DNA from: CBDDHT01 sp965227905 | GTDB taxonomy: Bacteria > Pseudomonadota > Alphaproteobacteria > Rhizobiales > Methyloligellaceae | Reading direction: 5' to 3' | Length of the DNA stretch: 64,000 nt | Assembly: GCA_965227905.1 (NCBI GenBank) | Contig: OZ245780.1 | Coordinates: 3,596,001 to 3,660,000 of the forward strand | In this document: positions 1 to 10,100 of the stretch, piece after piece | Position numbering within the stretch: the stretch's first letter is position 1 | Layout: each line of letters opens with the position of its first letter | Notes under the pieces: generated by a model | Databases searched by the model: none | The model's input: only the letters and a program-made list of their open reading frames with translations | Told to the model about the DNA's origin: nothing | Program-made: the position numbers and the translations under genes

Positions 1-323
1 CGGAAATAACTCGACACCTTATTGAGAGAATCGCGTTTTACGCAAGGTCCCGCAACCGCCCAAATGCGTCGCTCCACGCGCGACGTAGACTCGCAATAAT
101 TTAGGAAGGCCTCGTACTTGGCATACGTCCCAATGTTCTTCCGGAGCTGCTTTTGCTGTGCCGCACTGAGACGATTGAGACCGACCTTGGCCTCGACTGC
201 CGAGACCGGAGAGATCGCGAACACGAATATGACCAAGGGCAAGACAAGCACGCGCGGAAAGTGAGGCCGAAGCAAAGTACGCGGCGACCGGCCTTCAGTC
301 TGTGTGCCGGGCTTACTCGACAT
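1..323 (-). CDS. Secreted hypothetical protein, 3' end outside window
   Basis: An ATG at 321-323 opens 107 codons without a stop, reading leftward off the window edge, so the C-terminus is not visible. The first 24 residues are Arg-rich and residues 25-42 are strongly hydrophobic, ending in VSA before VEAK; this reads as a signal peptide (or signal anchor), placing the protein in the periplasm or envelope. The visible mature part is basic and has two cysteines about 20 residues apart (YCES and GPCVKR). I recognise no family. The upstream 208 bases to the next gene contain no other reading frame I can support. Confidence 0.5.
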   Translation of the reverse strand, partial: MSSKPGTQTEGRSPRTLLRPHFPRVLVLPLVIFVFAISPVSAVEAKVGLNRLSAAQQKQLRKNIGTYAKYEAFLNYCESTSRVERRIWAVAGPCVKRDSLNKVSSYF

Positions 324-531
324 AGCTTCACTACCTTTAATCGCCGTCAGCGCCGCTCGAAAGCGGCTCTCCCGGGCGGACCTGCCGCAACCTGAACCTC
401 GCGCCACCTAACGAGATGGCGCATCGGAATGCGACGATCGGCACCAATATCGGCATGATTAATAGTTGCGAGCTCGTGTCAACAATCAATGGAGCCTGCC
501 CCCCAGCAACAGAAGCCAGAGGCATCGCGGC

Positions 532-1440
532 CTATGGAGCGACAAACCGGTAACCAGAGCCCGCCTTTTCGACACGTCCGATACCAGGAGATGGAAGGTG
601 GAAGCCGATGATTCTGGTTTTTTCCGCAGCCAGCTGATCCAGAAGTGACGTTCGTGTCTTGGCGCCCATTTCTCGGTCCTGATCATTGCCCATCAGCCAG
701 CTCGGCTTTTCGAATGCGACGTGATGGTTCGTAATCGCGTCCCCAATCACCATCGCGCTTTCGCTTCCGGACCGTATCTCGAACGCCATGTGTCCCGGCG
801 TGTGACCGGCCGTATCTCGCGCAAGGATGCCGGGAAGGATTTCTTCTCCGGGCTTGAAGAAACGCACCTTGTCTTCGATCGCCTTGAAGCGGTTTGCCGC
901 ACCGACCGCAAATGCCTGGCGTTCTGCGCCAATCGTGTTGACGGTTTCAGGATCGATCCAATAATCCCACTCCGCCTTGCCGATCATGTAGGAAGCATTG
1001 GGCAGTAGCAGTTCGTCGAAATCGTCCAACACGCCCCAAAGATGATCGGGATGCGCATGGGTGAACACAACATGGGTGACATCCCCGGGCGCCACACCCT
1101 GCGCCTCCATGGCTTCGATGAGCTTTCCGGAACTTGATTGGAAATTCGGCCCGGAGCCCACATCGAAAAGGATCGTGCGGTTCTCATCCCGAACCAATGT
1201 CAGATTGCACGGCGGGGTGACCTCCTCGGCCGAGATATCGAACCGTTTGAGGATCTGTTTAAGCTCGGTTGCCGGCAATCCATCGAACACCAGGCTTCCC
1301 GGGAGCGTCAGATGTCCATCACTCAGAACATCAATGGACAGCTTGCCCAAAGTCATTTGGGGTTTCGCTAATGCCGGAAAAGGAATTCCGCCGGCGAGGG
1401 CTGCTGTTGCTGCGAGAAATCCGCGTCGTGTCATGGCCAT
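532..1440 (-). CDS. MBL-fold metallo-hydrolase, Tat-exported
   Basis: A 302-residue metallo-beta-lactamase superfamily hydrolase. The start at the ATG of 1438-1440 puts a twin-arginine signal (TRRGFLAATAALAGG, residues 4-18) at the N-terminus, so export to the periplasm in folded form is expected. The metal site THAHPDH (His128, His130, Asp132, His133) is intact, followed by a GHTPGHMAF motif and a GDA motif for the bridging Asp. It lies 47 bases downstream of the rhodanese gene on the same strand, so the two are probably cotranscribed. MBL plus rhodanese pairs are often found in sulfur or persulfide handling, which is an inference here; the substrate is unknown. A longer frame extends 47 codons upstream but overlaps the neighbouring gene and would bury the Tat signal. 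Confidence 0.9.
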   Translation of the reverse strand: MAMTRRGFLAATAALAGGIPFPALAKPQMTLGKLSIDVLSDGHLTLPGSLVFDGLPATELKQILKRFDISAEEVTPPCNLTLVRDENRTILFDVGSGPNFQSSSGKLIEAMEAQGVAPGDVTHVVFTHAHPDHLWGVLDDFDELLLPNASYMIGKAEWDYWIDPETVNTIGAERQAFAVGAANRFKAIEDKVRFFKPGEEILPGILARDTAGHTPGHMAFEIRSGSESAMVIGDAITNHHVAFEKPSWLMGNDQDREMGAKTRTSLLDQLAAEKTRIIGFHLPSPGIGRVEKAGSGYRFVAP

Positions 1441-1487
1441 AAATTCAACTCCAACCCTATCGTAAAGCCGTGTTCTCGTGAGAGTTT

Positions 1488-3101
1488 CTATGCCACCGAC
1501 CGGCGGGACATTGCATGTGTGGTGAGCCGATAAGAGTCGCGCTCCTGTTGATCCAGCTGATCGACCAACCCAATCTCCCATGCCAAATAGGCCTTGGCCG
1601 CGGCTTCGCTGCCGTTGGGGGTATTGCGTTGGTGAACGTGGTACAGCAGATCGACACTCTCTGAATCTGTCGGCTCATCGGGTGTTGCAACAATTTGGAA
1701 GCCTGCGTCCTTCCAGGCACCTTCGTCTCCGGAAAGACGCACGATGTCGGAGATGCCGAGTTCGCCAAGTCTTTGAGCGGCCAGCGCAGCCACAATATCG
1801 GTCTTTGCAATGAGGATGATGTTTGCATCCGGTGCAAGGTCGAGCTTTCCCAGACTTGGACGCATCGACCATCTGGCGCCGTCAATGTGCCCCGCACGAT
1901 AGGCCGAGACCGACCGCAGATCCAAGATCAGAGCATCGTTCGTCTCCACCTGGCGTTTCGCGCCTTCCGGTGAGACCGATGAGACCGCTGAGACCTGGTA
2001 CGCCGGTATTTCGGGAAGCGTGACGTCGCGCAATGCACCGACGCCTCCATTCAGAATGGCAACCTCGTATCCGATTTGATGGATCCAGTTGGCCATCATG
2101 GGCGCGCGGACCATTTCGTCGTCCATGACAATTGCGCGCCCTCCTCTCACGCCAATATAGAGTTCGGTTGCCTGCACGAGTTGACCGCCAAGCACGTGTC
2201 TGCTGCCGGCAATACCGTCCTGCTCGTATTCTTCCTCGCTGCGAACATCGAAAAGATAGGTAGATCGCGTTGGATCGTTGAGCCATTCGACCGCTTCATC
2301 AGCATCGATATATTTGAGGCCGGTTCTTGCAGCGCATGCAGCAGCTTTGGCACGCACCTCTTCGAGCGCTTCCGCTGTCTTGGGCGCTTCCGTGAAGGCC
2401 CGCGTTGCCCCCTCTTCGCGCTTCAGTCCAGCCAGGAGCCATCCTTGTGTACCGTTCTCCATCGCATAGACAGGATTGGGAACACCGAAGGCCCGCAATG
2501 TCTCGGCGCCGAGGATCGAGCGCGTGCGACCGGCGCAGTTGACGACGATCGTCGTCTCAGGGTCGGGCGCAAGCTCACCGATGCGCAGCGCGACCTCGCC
2601 ATTGGGACAACAGATACCGCCGGGGATATTGAACTGGTTGAATTCAGGGTATGGCCGACTATCGACAATGACGTGGTTCGGGATGTCATCCTTGAGTGCG
2701 GCGACCTGTTCTGCGTTCAGGTTCGGCGTGTGATGCTCGAGTTCGAGCAACTCGCCAAATGTCTTGCTCGGAACATTGACGCCTTGAAAGAGTGTGTAAC
2801 CTGCTGCCCGCCATGCGGGAGCCCCCCCTTCCATGATGCTGACATTGGAATAACCCAGTTCCTCGGCACGTGCCGCAGCGCGTGGGGCGAGACCGTCAGC
2901 GTCATCATAGAGAACAAGACGAACAGCGGGGTTCGGCACGATCTCGACAAGACGCGCTTCGAACACACTGTAAGCCAGCGATATGGCGAAGAACGGATGA
3001 CCATCCCCGAATTGACCGTTCTCTCGAACATCGCCGAGCGCAATTTCCCGCCCGTCCGACAACCAGGCCTTTACCTCCGCGGGTGTTACGATCTCTGCCA
3101 T
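1488..3101 (-). CDS. Four-domain rhodanese-like sulfurtransferase
   Basis: A 537-residue protein made of four consecutive rhodanese folds. Domain 2 (about residues 140-230) has the active-site loop NCAGRTRS with the catalytic Cys. Domains 1 (loop YDDADG) and 3 (MDDEMV) have Asp in place of Cys, and domain 4 (AKTDIV) also lacks it, so only one of four domains should carry a persulfide; the others are probably structural or substrate-binding. The start chosen (ATG 3099-3101) follows a GGAGCGAGG ribosome site; a frame 19 codons longer has no such site. No signal peptide is present, so it is cytoplasmic. It heads the operon with the MBL-fold gene and is divergent from the MFS transporter. Confidence 0.9.
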   Translation of the reverse strand: MAEIVTPAEVKAWLSDGREIALGDVRENGQFGDGHPFFAISLAYSVFEARLVEIVPNPAVRLVLYDDADGLAPRAAARAEELGYSNVSIMEGGAPAWRAAGYTLFQGVNVPSKTFGELLELEHHTPNLNAEQVAALKDDIPNHVIVDSRPYPEFNQFNIPGGICCPNGEVALRIGELAPDPETTIVVNCAGRTRSILGAETLRAFGVPNPVYAMENGTQGWLLAGLKREEGATRAFTEAPKTAEALEEVRAKAAACAARTGLKYIDADEAVEWLNDPTRSTYLFDVRSEEEYEQDGIAGSRHVLGGQLVQATELYIGVRGGRAIVMDDEMVRAPMMANWIHQIGYEVAILNGGVGALRDVTLPEIPAYQVSAVSSVSPEGAKRQVETNDALILDLRSVSAYRAGHIDGARWSMRPSLGKLDLAPDANIILIAKTDIVAALAAQRLGELGISDIVRLSGDEGAWKDAGFQIVATPDEPTDSESVDLLYHVHQRNTPNGSEAAAKAYLAWEIGLVDQLDQQERDSYRLTTHAMSRRSVA

Positions 3102-3439
3102 GTCCCTCGCTCCATTTTTCGTTTTCCCTCCATGAATGCGGCAAATGAGCTGACCCAACTGTACCGATAGCGCAAGGCTTCAACACAGGATTTTCCGAAA
3201 GAACCTGCTGCACCGATCAAATGAGAACTGCGTATGGTGCAAAGCTGCATCCCATATTTATTCTACGGAATTTGCTGCGGGAAATGATACATTTTCATCT
3301 CCCATGTGAATTCTACTAACACCTCTTCTCAAACCTAATCGCTGGCAGCGACCGTCTCGGAAATTGTGGGTCGCGCAGCACTTACAACTTCTGCCAACCG
3401 CTCTTCCGAACCTGAGCAATGTTCAACTGAGATGGTATT
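3102..3439. promoter_or_regulatory. Divergent intergenic region
   Basis: About 340 bases separating the rhodanese operon from the MFS transporter. It must hold the promoters of both units. It is AT-richer than its neighbours around 3240-3340, and an ATTCTACGGAAT segment near 3258 is echoed by GAATTCTAC near 3308. I see no gene and no clear operator. Confidence 0.35.
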
Positions 3440-4693
3440 TTGACACCCATCGATGACACGCGCGCCAAACGCAATGTTGCGGTCCTTGTGGCCGCGCAGG
3501 CCATCCTAGGGGCGCAGATGCCGATGAATTTCGTCGCCGGGGTACTCGCCGGCGGCATGCTCTCCACCAACCCGTGCTTCGCGACTCTTCCGATCACATG
3601 CACGCTCTTCGGCTCGATGACGACAGCCCCTTGGATCTCACCGCTGATGCAGCGTCACGGCCGCCGGTTCGGCTTTGTTGTTGGCGCCATGGCCGGGGGG
3701 ATCGGTGCGGCAATCTCGGCATATGGTGTCTATATTGGCTCGTTCGCCATCTTGCTCGCCGGTTCCTACCTCACCGGCGTCTATATGTCGGCGCAGGGTT
3801 TTTATCGATTTGCTGCAGCCGATACCGCATCGAAACTCTTCCGACCCAAGGCGATTTCCTATGTCATGGCGGGCGGGCTTCTGTCGGCAATTTTCGGTCC
3901 GCAATTGAACAAGCTGGTCTCGGACGTGACGATCTGGCCGCTTGTGGGCGATCTCTTTCTCCCCGTCCCTTTTGTCGGAACCTACATCGCGATCGTCATG
4001 CTCAATATCGTGGGCATGTTTCTGTTCCTTTTCCTCGATATTCCGAAGGGGAGCGAAGGTGTAAAGCTGAGTGCGCATGCGCCCCGCAGCCGGTCGCGGC
4101 TCGAACTTCTGCGCAGCCCCACTGTCCTGGTGGCGATCATCTGTGCCATGGTTTCCTATTCGCTGATGAACCTGGTGATGACGGCAACGCCACTGGCTGT
4201 CCTGGGTTGCGGCTTCACGACCGACAATGCCAACGATATCGTCTCGGCGCATGTTTTGGCAATGTACGCGCCCTCCTTTTTTACCGGCCATCTGATCAAC
4301 CGCTTTGGGGCGAACAGGATCATTACCGCAGGTCTGGCCTTCCTCGCCCTTGCCGGGATTGTCGCTCTGACCGGCGTGGCGCTGACCGATTTCTTCGCTG
4401 CCCTCGTCCTGCTTGGGCTCGGTTGGAACTTCGGGTTCATCGGTGCAACGTCGATGCTGACAGGCGCACATGCCCCCCATGAGCGCGGAAAGGTCCAGGG
4501 TCTTAACGACCTGATGGTCTTTGGCTGCGTGACACTGGCAAGCCTTGCCTCTGGTGGTCTGATGAATTGTTCGGGTGAGACGCCAGTCGATGGCTGGACC
4601 GCCGTCAATACGGCGATGATCCCGTTCCTGCTACTTGCCGGCACCGCTCTGATCTGGCTGACCGTCATCGATCGCCGCAACCGCGCCTCTTGA
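3440..4693 (+). CDS. Major facilitator superfamily transporter
   Basis: A 417-residue polytopic inner-membrane protein with about twelve hydrophobic segments and the basic MFS loop between TM2 and TM3 (MQRHGRRFG, about residue 70). The frame opens with TTG at 3440-3442; an in-frame stop lies at 3428-3430 and no ATG fits before the first membrane segment, so a TTG (or ATT) start seems real. The substrate cannot be read from sequence. It is divergent from the rhodanese/MBL operon and convergent with the Ldh-family dehydrogenase, so transport of a substrate handled by those enzymes is plausible but not shown. Confidence 0.85.
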   Translation: MTPIDDTRAKRNVAVLVAAQAILGAQMPMNFVAGVLAGGMLSTNPCFATLPITCTLFGSMTTAPWISPLMQRHGRRFGFVVGAMAGGIGAAISAYGVYIGSFAILLAGSYLTGVYMSAQGFYRFAAADTASKLFRPKAISYVMAGGLLSAIFGPQLNKLVSDVTIWPLVGDLFLPVPFVGTYIAIVMLNIVGMFLFLFLDIPKGSEGVKLSAHAPRSRSRLELLRSPTVLVAIICAMVSYSLMNLVMTATPLAVLGCGFTTDNANDIVSAHVLAMYAPSFFTGHLINRFGANRIITAGLAFLALAGIVALTGVALTDFFAALVLLGLGWNFGFIGATSMLTGAHAPHERGKVQGLNDLMVFGCVTLASLASGGLMNCSGETPVDGWTAVNTAMIPFLLLAGTALIWLTVIDRRNRAS

Positions 4694-4745
4694 CCGCACC
4701 GTTTCGGATCGCCCTACCTGCCGCCCCAGCCTGTGAATACCGCTG

Positions 4746-5801
4746 TCAGTCCAGAGGCGATGGAAACGTCACACCATATTTTGTCGCTAACGGTTCCACG
4801 TGCCGCCTCAGCGCATCCGATATTTCGATGCCGTCCCGGCACTGCCGACGATAGGCCGCCATTGCCCTTTGTCCGGGCACACGCACACCTTCAGCGCCTG
4901 GGCGCGGCGGCGTCGCGATCAGCATCTCGATCATGCGATCCATCTCCTGGGCAAACACGGAACCACCGGCAAATGAACCGGGATCCATGAGTTGTATGAA
5001 TGTACTCGTTCCGAGCGCATCGCCGGTAGCCGTGCTGCCACCACCGCCCGAGAGCGCCGCACTCATCGCCTGGACGGCCAGCGCCAACGCAAAGCCCTTA
5101 TGCTCGTTCGCGGCTCCGCCGAGCGGTCGGATCGTGCCACCATTGGCTTTCGTCAAGACAAACGGATCATTGGTCGGCAAGCCGTCACGGTCGAGGAGCG
5201 GTTCTTCCGAGTATTCGCAGCCGTCACGCTGCAATTTCTCCGTCAGACGATTGGTCGTTGCCGAGGTTGCCATATCGATCAGAACCGGGTCGCCGCCGGT
5301 TGGAAATCCGAACGCCAGTGGATTGGTTGAAAACCGCCCCTCGCGGCCACCGGCAGGCGCAACCGCGCGGCTACCGGGTGACGAGACCATGATCGTACCG
5401 ATCAATCCTGCCTCCACAATGGGGAGCAGATAGGTTGCCAGGCATGCGGTGTTGGCACTGTGGCGGACGACAGCGGCGACGATGGCATGATCGCTGGCGC
5501 GTGCGATGAGTTCCTCAAGGGCATGGCCGATGCAGCTCGGGCCCGGCAGCATCCCGCCGTCATAGACGAGGGTTGTCCCGGTGTCCGAGACGAGCGTCGG
5601 CGAGCCAGTCGCCGTCATCGCACCGTCTTCGAGCGCACTGCAGTACTGCGGCAAAAACTGGATGCCGTGCGTGACATAGCCGAGAAGGTCAGCGGTCACG
5701 AGTGTTCGCGCCGTCGTTTGCGCGTGGGCGTCGGATAGTCCCGCCCTACGCAATACAGCCATTGCGTAAGTTATCAGATCGTCGGCAGAAAAACGCATCA
5801 T
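4746..5801 (-). CDS. Ldh family (malate/L-lactate dehydrogenase-type) oxidoreductase
   Basis: A 351-residue NAD(P)-dependent 2-hydroxyacid dehydrogenase of the Ldh (YlbC/ComC/AllD) family, distinct from classical LDH. Family signatures seen are YVTHGIQFLPQY near the N-terminus and NPLAFGFPT in the cofactor region, with the LIDMATSATT stretch after it. Members act on malate, lactate, sulfolactate or ureidoglycolate; the substrate here is not determined. The start is one of two consecutive ATGs (5796-5801), preceded by GAGAGGAC. It is convergent with the MFS gene, leaving 52 bases between the stops. Length is normal for the family. Confidence 0.88.
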   Translation of the reverse strand: MMRFSADDLITYAMAVLRRAGLSDAHAQTTARTLVTADLLGYVTHGIQFLPQYCSALEDGAMTATGSPTLVSDTGTTLVYDGGMLPGPSCIGHALEELIARASDHAIVAAVVRHSANTACLATYLLPIVEAGLIGTIMVSSPGSRAVAPAGGREGRFSTNPLAFGFPTGGDPVLIDMATSATTNRLTEKLQRDGCEYSEEPLLDRDGLPTNDPFVLTKANGGTIRPLGGAANEHKGFALALAVQAMSAALSGGGGSTATGDALGTSTFIQLMDPGSFAGGSVFAQEMDRMIEMLIATPPRPGAEGVRVPGQRAMAAYRRQCRDGIEISDALRRHVEPLATKYGVTFPSPLD

Positions 5802-5950
5802 GAGAAGTCCTCTCGACGTTTTCTTACGTAGTCTTGGCGCCTTCAAACTGATTGGCCATTGGTCAGCTCGCAATGGCTGCGTGCCGTGCTCTCATACCTG
5901 CATAGCAATGACGGATGAAGCCGGCTTGTCGAAATTGGAAGGAGATCAAT

Positions 5951-7123
5951 TCAAGCGAAACCTGCGTCAGCCTGTTTCCCACAGCTCGTGCAGAATTTCT
6001 GTGTCGGCTTTAGCGGCGCGCCACATTCAGTACAGAATTTTTGTTTTGTGTTAGTAGAATTATCGGAAACGGTGGATTGGCTGGTACTGGAGGTCGACTG
6101 TCTTTCCTTTTGCGAGCGTTGCGCTACAGGCTCAACAATTTTTTCAGGTGGCAGTTCACGAGTGCTCTCCACACCCTCGCCAACTTCATCCTTGATGGCC
6201 ACAGTGTGGAGTTCTTCCTGCAAGATGCCCAAGACCGAAATACCCTCGATGCATCGCAAGGTTGATTTTCGCTTTCCGCAACTGAGGTGCCAAATCGTCC
6301 GTCCCGAAAACAGCATTGCCTTCTTACCTGCAGGATTGTCTCGTGTTGGAGCCTGATGAAAAAGCAAAGCTGGCAAGGGATTGAAGAATTCATGGGCGAG
6401 TGTCATCAGTATGTTCGAGGGCATGTAGACTGGTTTTGATCTCGCCCCTATGTTCAGTACCAGATCAGATTTCGCCAGCTGATCGCAACCAGCCGCCACC
6501 TTTGTTATGGCCAACGGCTTGAACCCAGGGAACAATCCCGGAAGATAGGCGCACAGCCAACGATAGTCAGGCGTTTCTGCGCCAGACCTGATCTGCTCCA
6601 AAAGAGAATCAAGATCGAACGTAATGGCTTCAAAACCGCGCCGCTCCAGCAGACTAGCGGCTTGTAGAAGTTTCAGACGGTCGACAATCGCAAACAAAGC
6701 CACCAGCGCTTCTTGCCCGAACTCCCAATCGACATTCAGCGATGGCGCGGCCTCTGTGGGCTGAAGCAGTTCGGCAAATGCTGCAAACACATCAATCGGA
6801 TCGGCCGGTGCATGGAGCCTTATGTCTTCGTCGAGGCTATTTAGCAGAAGGAGCAAGCCATTCTTCTTGTAAGGCAAGAGAAAGTGCTGCTCCGGTTTAT
6901 CCAATCCAAACGCCGTCGCTTGAGCGATCGGCTTTTTCGCAAGCGCGCGCAGTATAAGCCCTTTTTCCAGCCCAGCTGGCCAATCTACCGGAGTTTTCTC
7001 TAAGGCGCTTTCTGCAGCTCCCCCCGACAACATATCCAACAACCGGCTTTTTGGGAGCGTTGTCGCTGCGGCCTCTAGCTCGGCCGCAAGTTGAGCCAAA
7101 TTCATTGAGATTTGGGCCGTCAT
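5951..7123 (-). CDS. Hypothetical protein with C-terminal double-CxxC zinc ribbon
   Basis: A 390-residue protein. Residues 1 to about 330 form an alpha/beta-rich region with no family I recognise and no membrane segment. A Ser/Thr-rich linker (about 330-358) leads to a terminal zinc ribbon, FCTECG then FCTSCG, 12 residues apart. It lies 75 bases downstream of the 1527-residue gene on the same strand and is probably cotranscribed with it. The same zinc ribbon occurs at the N-terminus of that giant protein and of the two divergent membrane proteins, so the ribbon may be the shared module that brings the four products together (inference). This one, soluble and with the ribbon at the opposite end, may be the immunity or regulatory partner. 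Confidence 0.8.
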   Translation of the reverse strand: MTAQISMNLAQLAAELEAAATTLPKSRLLDMLSGGAAESALEKTPVDWPAGLEKGLILRALAKKPIAQATAFGLDKPEQHFLLPYKKNGLLLLLNSLDEDIRLHAPADPIDVFAAFAELLQPTEAAPSLNVDWEFGQEALVALFAIVDRLKLLQAASLLERRGFEAITFDLDSLLEQIRSGAETPDYRWLCAYLPGLFPGFKPLAITKVAAGCDQLAKSDLVLNIGARSKPVYMPSNILMTLAHEFFNPLPALLFHQAPTRDNPAGKKAMLFSGRTIWHLSCGKRKSTLRCIEGISVLGILQEELHTVAIKDEVGEGVESTRELPPEKIVEPVAQRSQKERQSTSSTSQSTVSDNSTNTKQKFCTECGAPLKPTQKFCTSCGKQADAGFA

Positions 7124-7198
7124 TTTGTTCTTCCGGCCTCAGCCCGACGGATTGGCACACAATCCAGAGCTATAAGAAAAATGTCGTGCATCTCGATC

Positions 7199-10100
7199 TT
7201 AGAGGAACCGTGTATCGTTAGGGAACTGCGCATCACTCATGCTTCGATAGAGAATGACGAACTCATTGCCATTCTGATCGACATAGCTCGGATGAGGGCT
7301 GTCGCCATTGGCCATGAGGTCTGACTCTTTCAGCACTTCGCGAACCTCTGGGGTTTCCACGCGCCAATATTGCTGAGGGACTTCGTGGATCAGATATTCC
7401 TGCTCAACCAGATTTCCAGATCTCGTCGTATTGCTTGAGACGACGCTGGGAGGCAGTGCCTCGTTGGTGCCCAACATACGGTTGAATTCATCCACGGGTA
7501 TATGAGCGACAGCAAGTTTGTCGCCGGGGAAGGCAGCAACACCATCGGAAGTTGCAATCTGTCGCTTTCCTGTCCAGGACTGGTAAGGCGAATTGGCTCC
7601 CTTGGTATCGACATGTGTTCGAACGGCTTGGCGAATTTCCTCGGCCGTGGCCGGCAACTGATCAGATCCTCCGTCGGAAGTGATATCGAACGCTGCATGC
7701 TGCCGGGAAAGGCCGGCGGGCAGCACTGCTTCAGAACCAGCACGCTCATTCACCTGGCTAGCGACATAGTCCGATTTTGCGGTTCGGCTTTCTTGTTTCA
7801 ACAATTGAGCTTCTTGCTCAAGTTCCCGGTACCGTTGAGTCTCTGCAGCAGTCGCATCATCTGTCCCGAATGAATCTACGACCGGTTTTAAGCGTGCCTG
7901 TTCGAGTTCGATCGCGTCAATTCGCTGCTTGTTGATATCGACAATCTGTCGGCCGAGTGCCTGACGATGATCCGCCTGATCCGCAATATCTTGCTCCAGA
8001 TCTTTATATGTCTGGCTACCGACAGTTTCGTTTTCCAGCTGATTACGCAAATGACCAATCTCGCCTTCTGCAAGTGCGATGGAGTTTTGCGCGCGTTGCT
8101 TGACTTCCGACGGAGTCGCCTCCGCAGTTGGCAAATCTCCATGTTTTTTCAGGTAATCCTGGACCTTTTGCTGCACTGGACCGAGTTCCTCCCTTGGGAC
8201 ATCAAGGATGCTCCTACCGGTATAGGGACCGTCTTCCTGATCCTGGCTTCGCACAACGAACTGACCGGTTTTTTCTGAGATCGATTGGTGATCTGCCGCA
8301 AGTCGCGCTTGCTGGCCTCGGGCTGCCTCTGTCGCTTCTTGAGCGAGAATGCCCGCCTTGAACTGCTCACTCTCAGCCTGACCTAACTGGTTTTCAGCTT
8401 CAATCGCATCAATCTGCTTGGTCGTATCTTCCGGACTAGCATCTGCCTCAGCTCGGAGTTCTCTTGCTCGCTGCCCCGCTTCCCAAACCTTGCGCTGTCT
8501 GTCGCGATAGTCGGCATTGGCTGCTGCTTCTCTGTCCGCTGGGCTGAACTCCTGTACATTCGGAGCCTTCGATGCCCACTTACCGTCTGCCGCTTCGATC
8601 CCCTCCCTGGTCCCATGCGATGCGGCGTCCATTCTCTCCGCTTGCAAGCGTTCCGCAACCTTGCGCTGCGCATCGGTTGTCTCTGCCGAAGGTTTGTTGG
8701 TGGCATTCACCAGTTTGCCAGCAGCCGCGCTATAGGCTTCATTTTTTGCAGCATTTCCGATGGCAGTTACAAAATCCTTGTCATTCACGGCCATATCATT
8801 GGCAACACCGCTCATGAAGTTCGTCGCCCGCTTCCCTGCAGCGTTGACCATCTTCTGATTCTCGGCCACTGCGTCGGCCCACGTCTTCGATCCAGTATCA
8901 TGCAGCCCCTCTGAGATGTTGCCGGCTTCTGCCCGTTTTTCTGCCAGCCGACCAGATTCATCCCATGCCTCGCCCATGGCTTCTTTCGCAGCGCTAACGC
9001 CGAATGCTATCTTGGCTTTCTCAGCAGCCTTCACACGGTCGCCTGTCCGATTGTGGACGTCTGCATAGGTCTGGGCAGCGTCCGACGTTGCACCAAAGCC
9101 GACTTTGGATAGAGCAATCGCCCTGTTGCCATTAGCTGGCGTTCCGCCGACAAGCGCACCCAAGGCGGTCCGCGCGCCACGTGCTGCGCCGCGTGTTGCT
9201 TCCCACTGATCGAATTCGACCTCGCCGTCCTTGACCTTTAGGCCTCCTTCCAATGCGCCCTCAGCAGTCAAACCACCGCCCGCCACGGTTGTCATCGCCG
9301 CGGCTTCAAGGAGTGTCAGCGAGCCGCCGCTGACCGTACCAAGCCCCATAGCCAGGACGCCCTTTGAAAAATCACGCACACTGGTCGCCGCACTTTCCAG
9401 CATGCCTAAGCCGCCAGCCTGTCGTTGATAAACGGACGACGTGTCCGACAGCTTGTTGACTTGTCCTTGCCGCGTCGCACGTAGTTCCGACCAAATGTCA
9501 TGAAGGTCCTGCTTATCGCCGCGCACTTGCGCCTTGCCTAGTCGAGCCATCATCGCCCGGTATCGCTCGTCTTCCGGTAACCCGAGAAGGGTTTTTTCGA
9601 TGCCACCCATCAGCCGTTGCCGACGTTCGAAGTCCTCCTCTGAGGCCTGAGCTAAGTCCTTTTCAGCCGCACGTTCCTGGGCATATCGTTCCTGTGTATT
9701 CTGGCGCGATTCCTCCAGAATGTGCTCTGTCTGGCGGCGATGCTCGGCGATTTCCTGGCCACGAACCTTAAGCTCAGCCCGTATGGCAGCCGCCGCATTC
9801 TGAGCCTTCTCGCTGCTCATCCAACGCCAATCGCCCTTTTCGTCGGGGGCGAAATACTGACCATCCGCGTTTGTTTCAAACGGCTTGCCATCATTTGGGT
9901 TGTGAATTGGAGGCGGTGGCTTTGGAGCTCTGATGGAGCCGTTCTCTGTGGTTGGCGCCCGATCAGCGGCGCCACCAAAAATTGCGTGCGATATCTCCTG
10001 CGAGGTCATTTCGACACCCGCCTGCAGCGCATTCGCTATAGCCGCTGCCATGGCCTGCGCGACATTTGCTGCAATGCCGGCCGCAATGAGTATCGCTGTG

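Noticed and set aside
2076..3170. 364-codon plus-strand frame opposite the rhodanese gene
   Set aside because: Antisense shadow of four well-recognised rhodanese domains.
3574..4482. Long frames on both strands within the MFS gene
   Set aside because: Frame-shadow of the transporter; Cys/Arg/His-rich composition without membrane segments.
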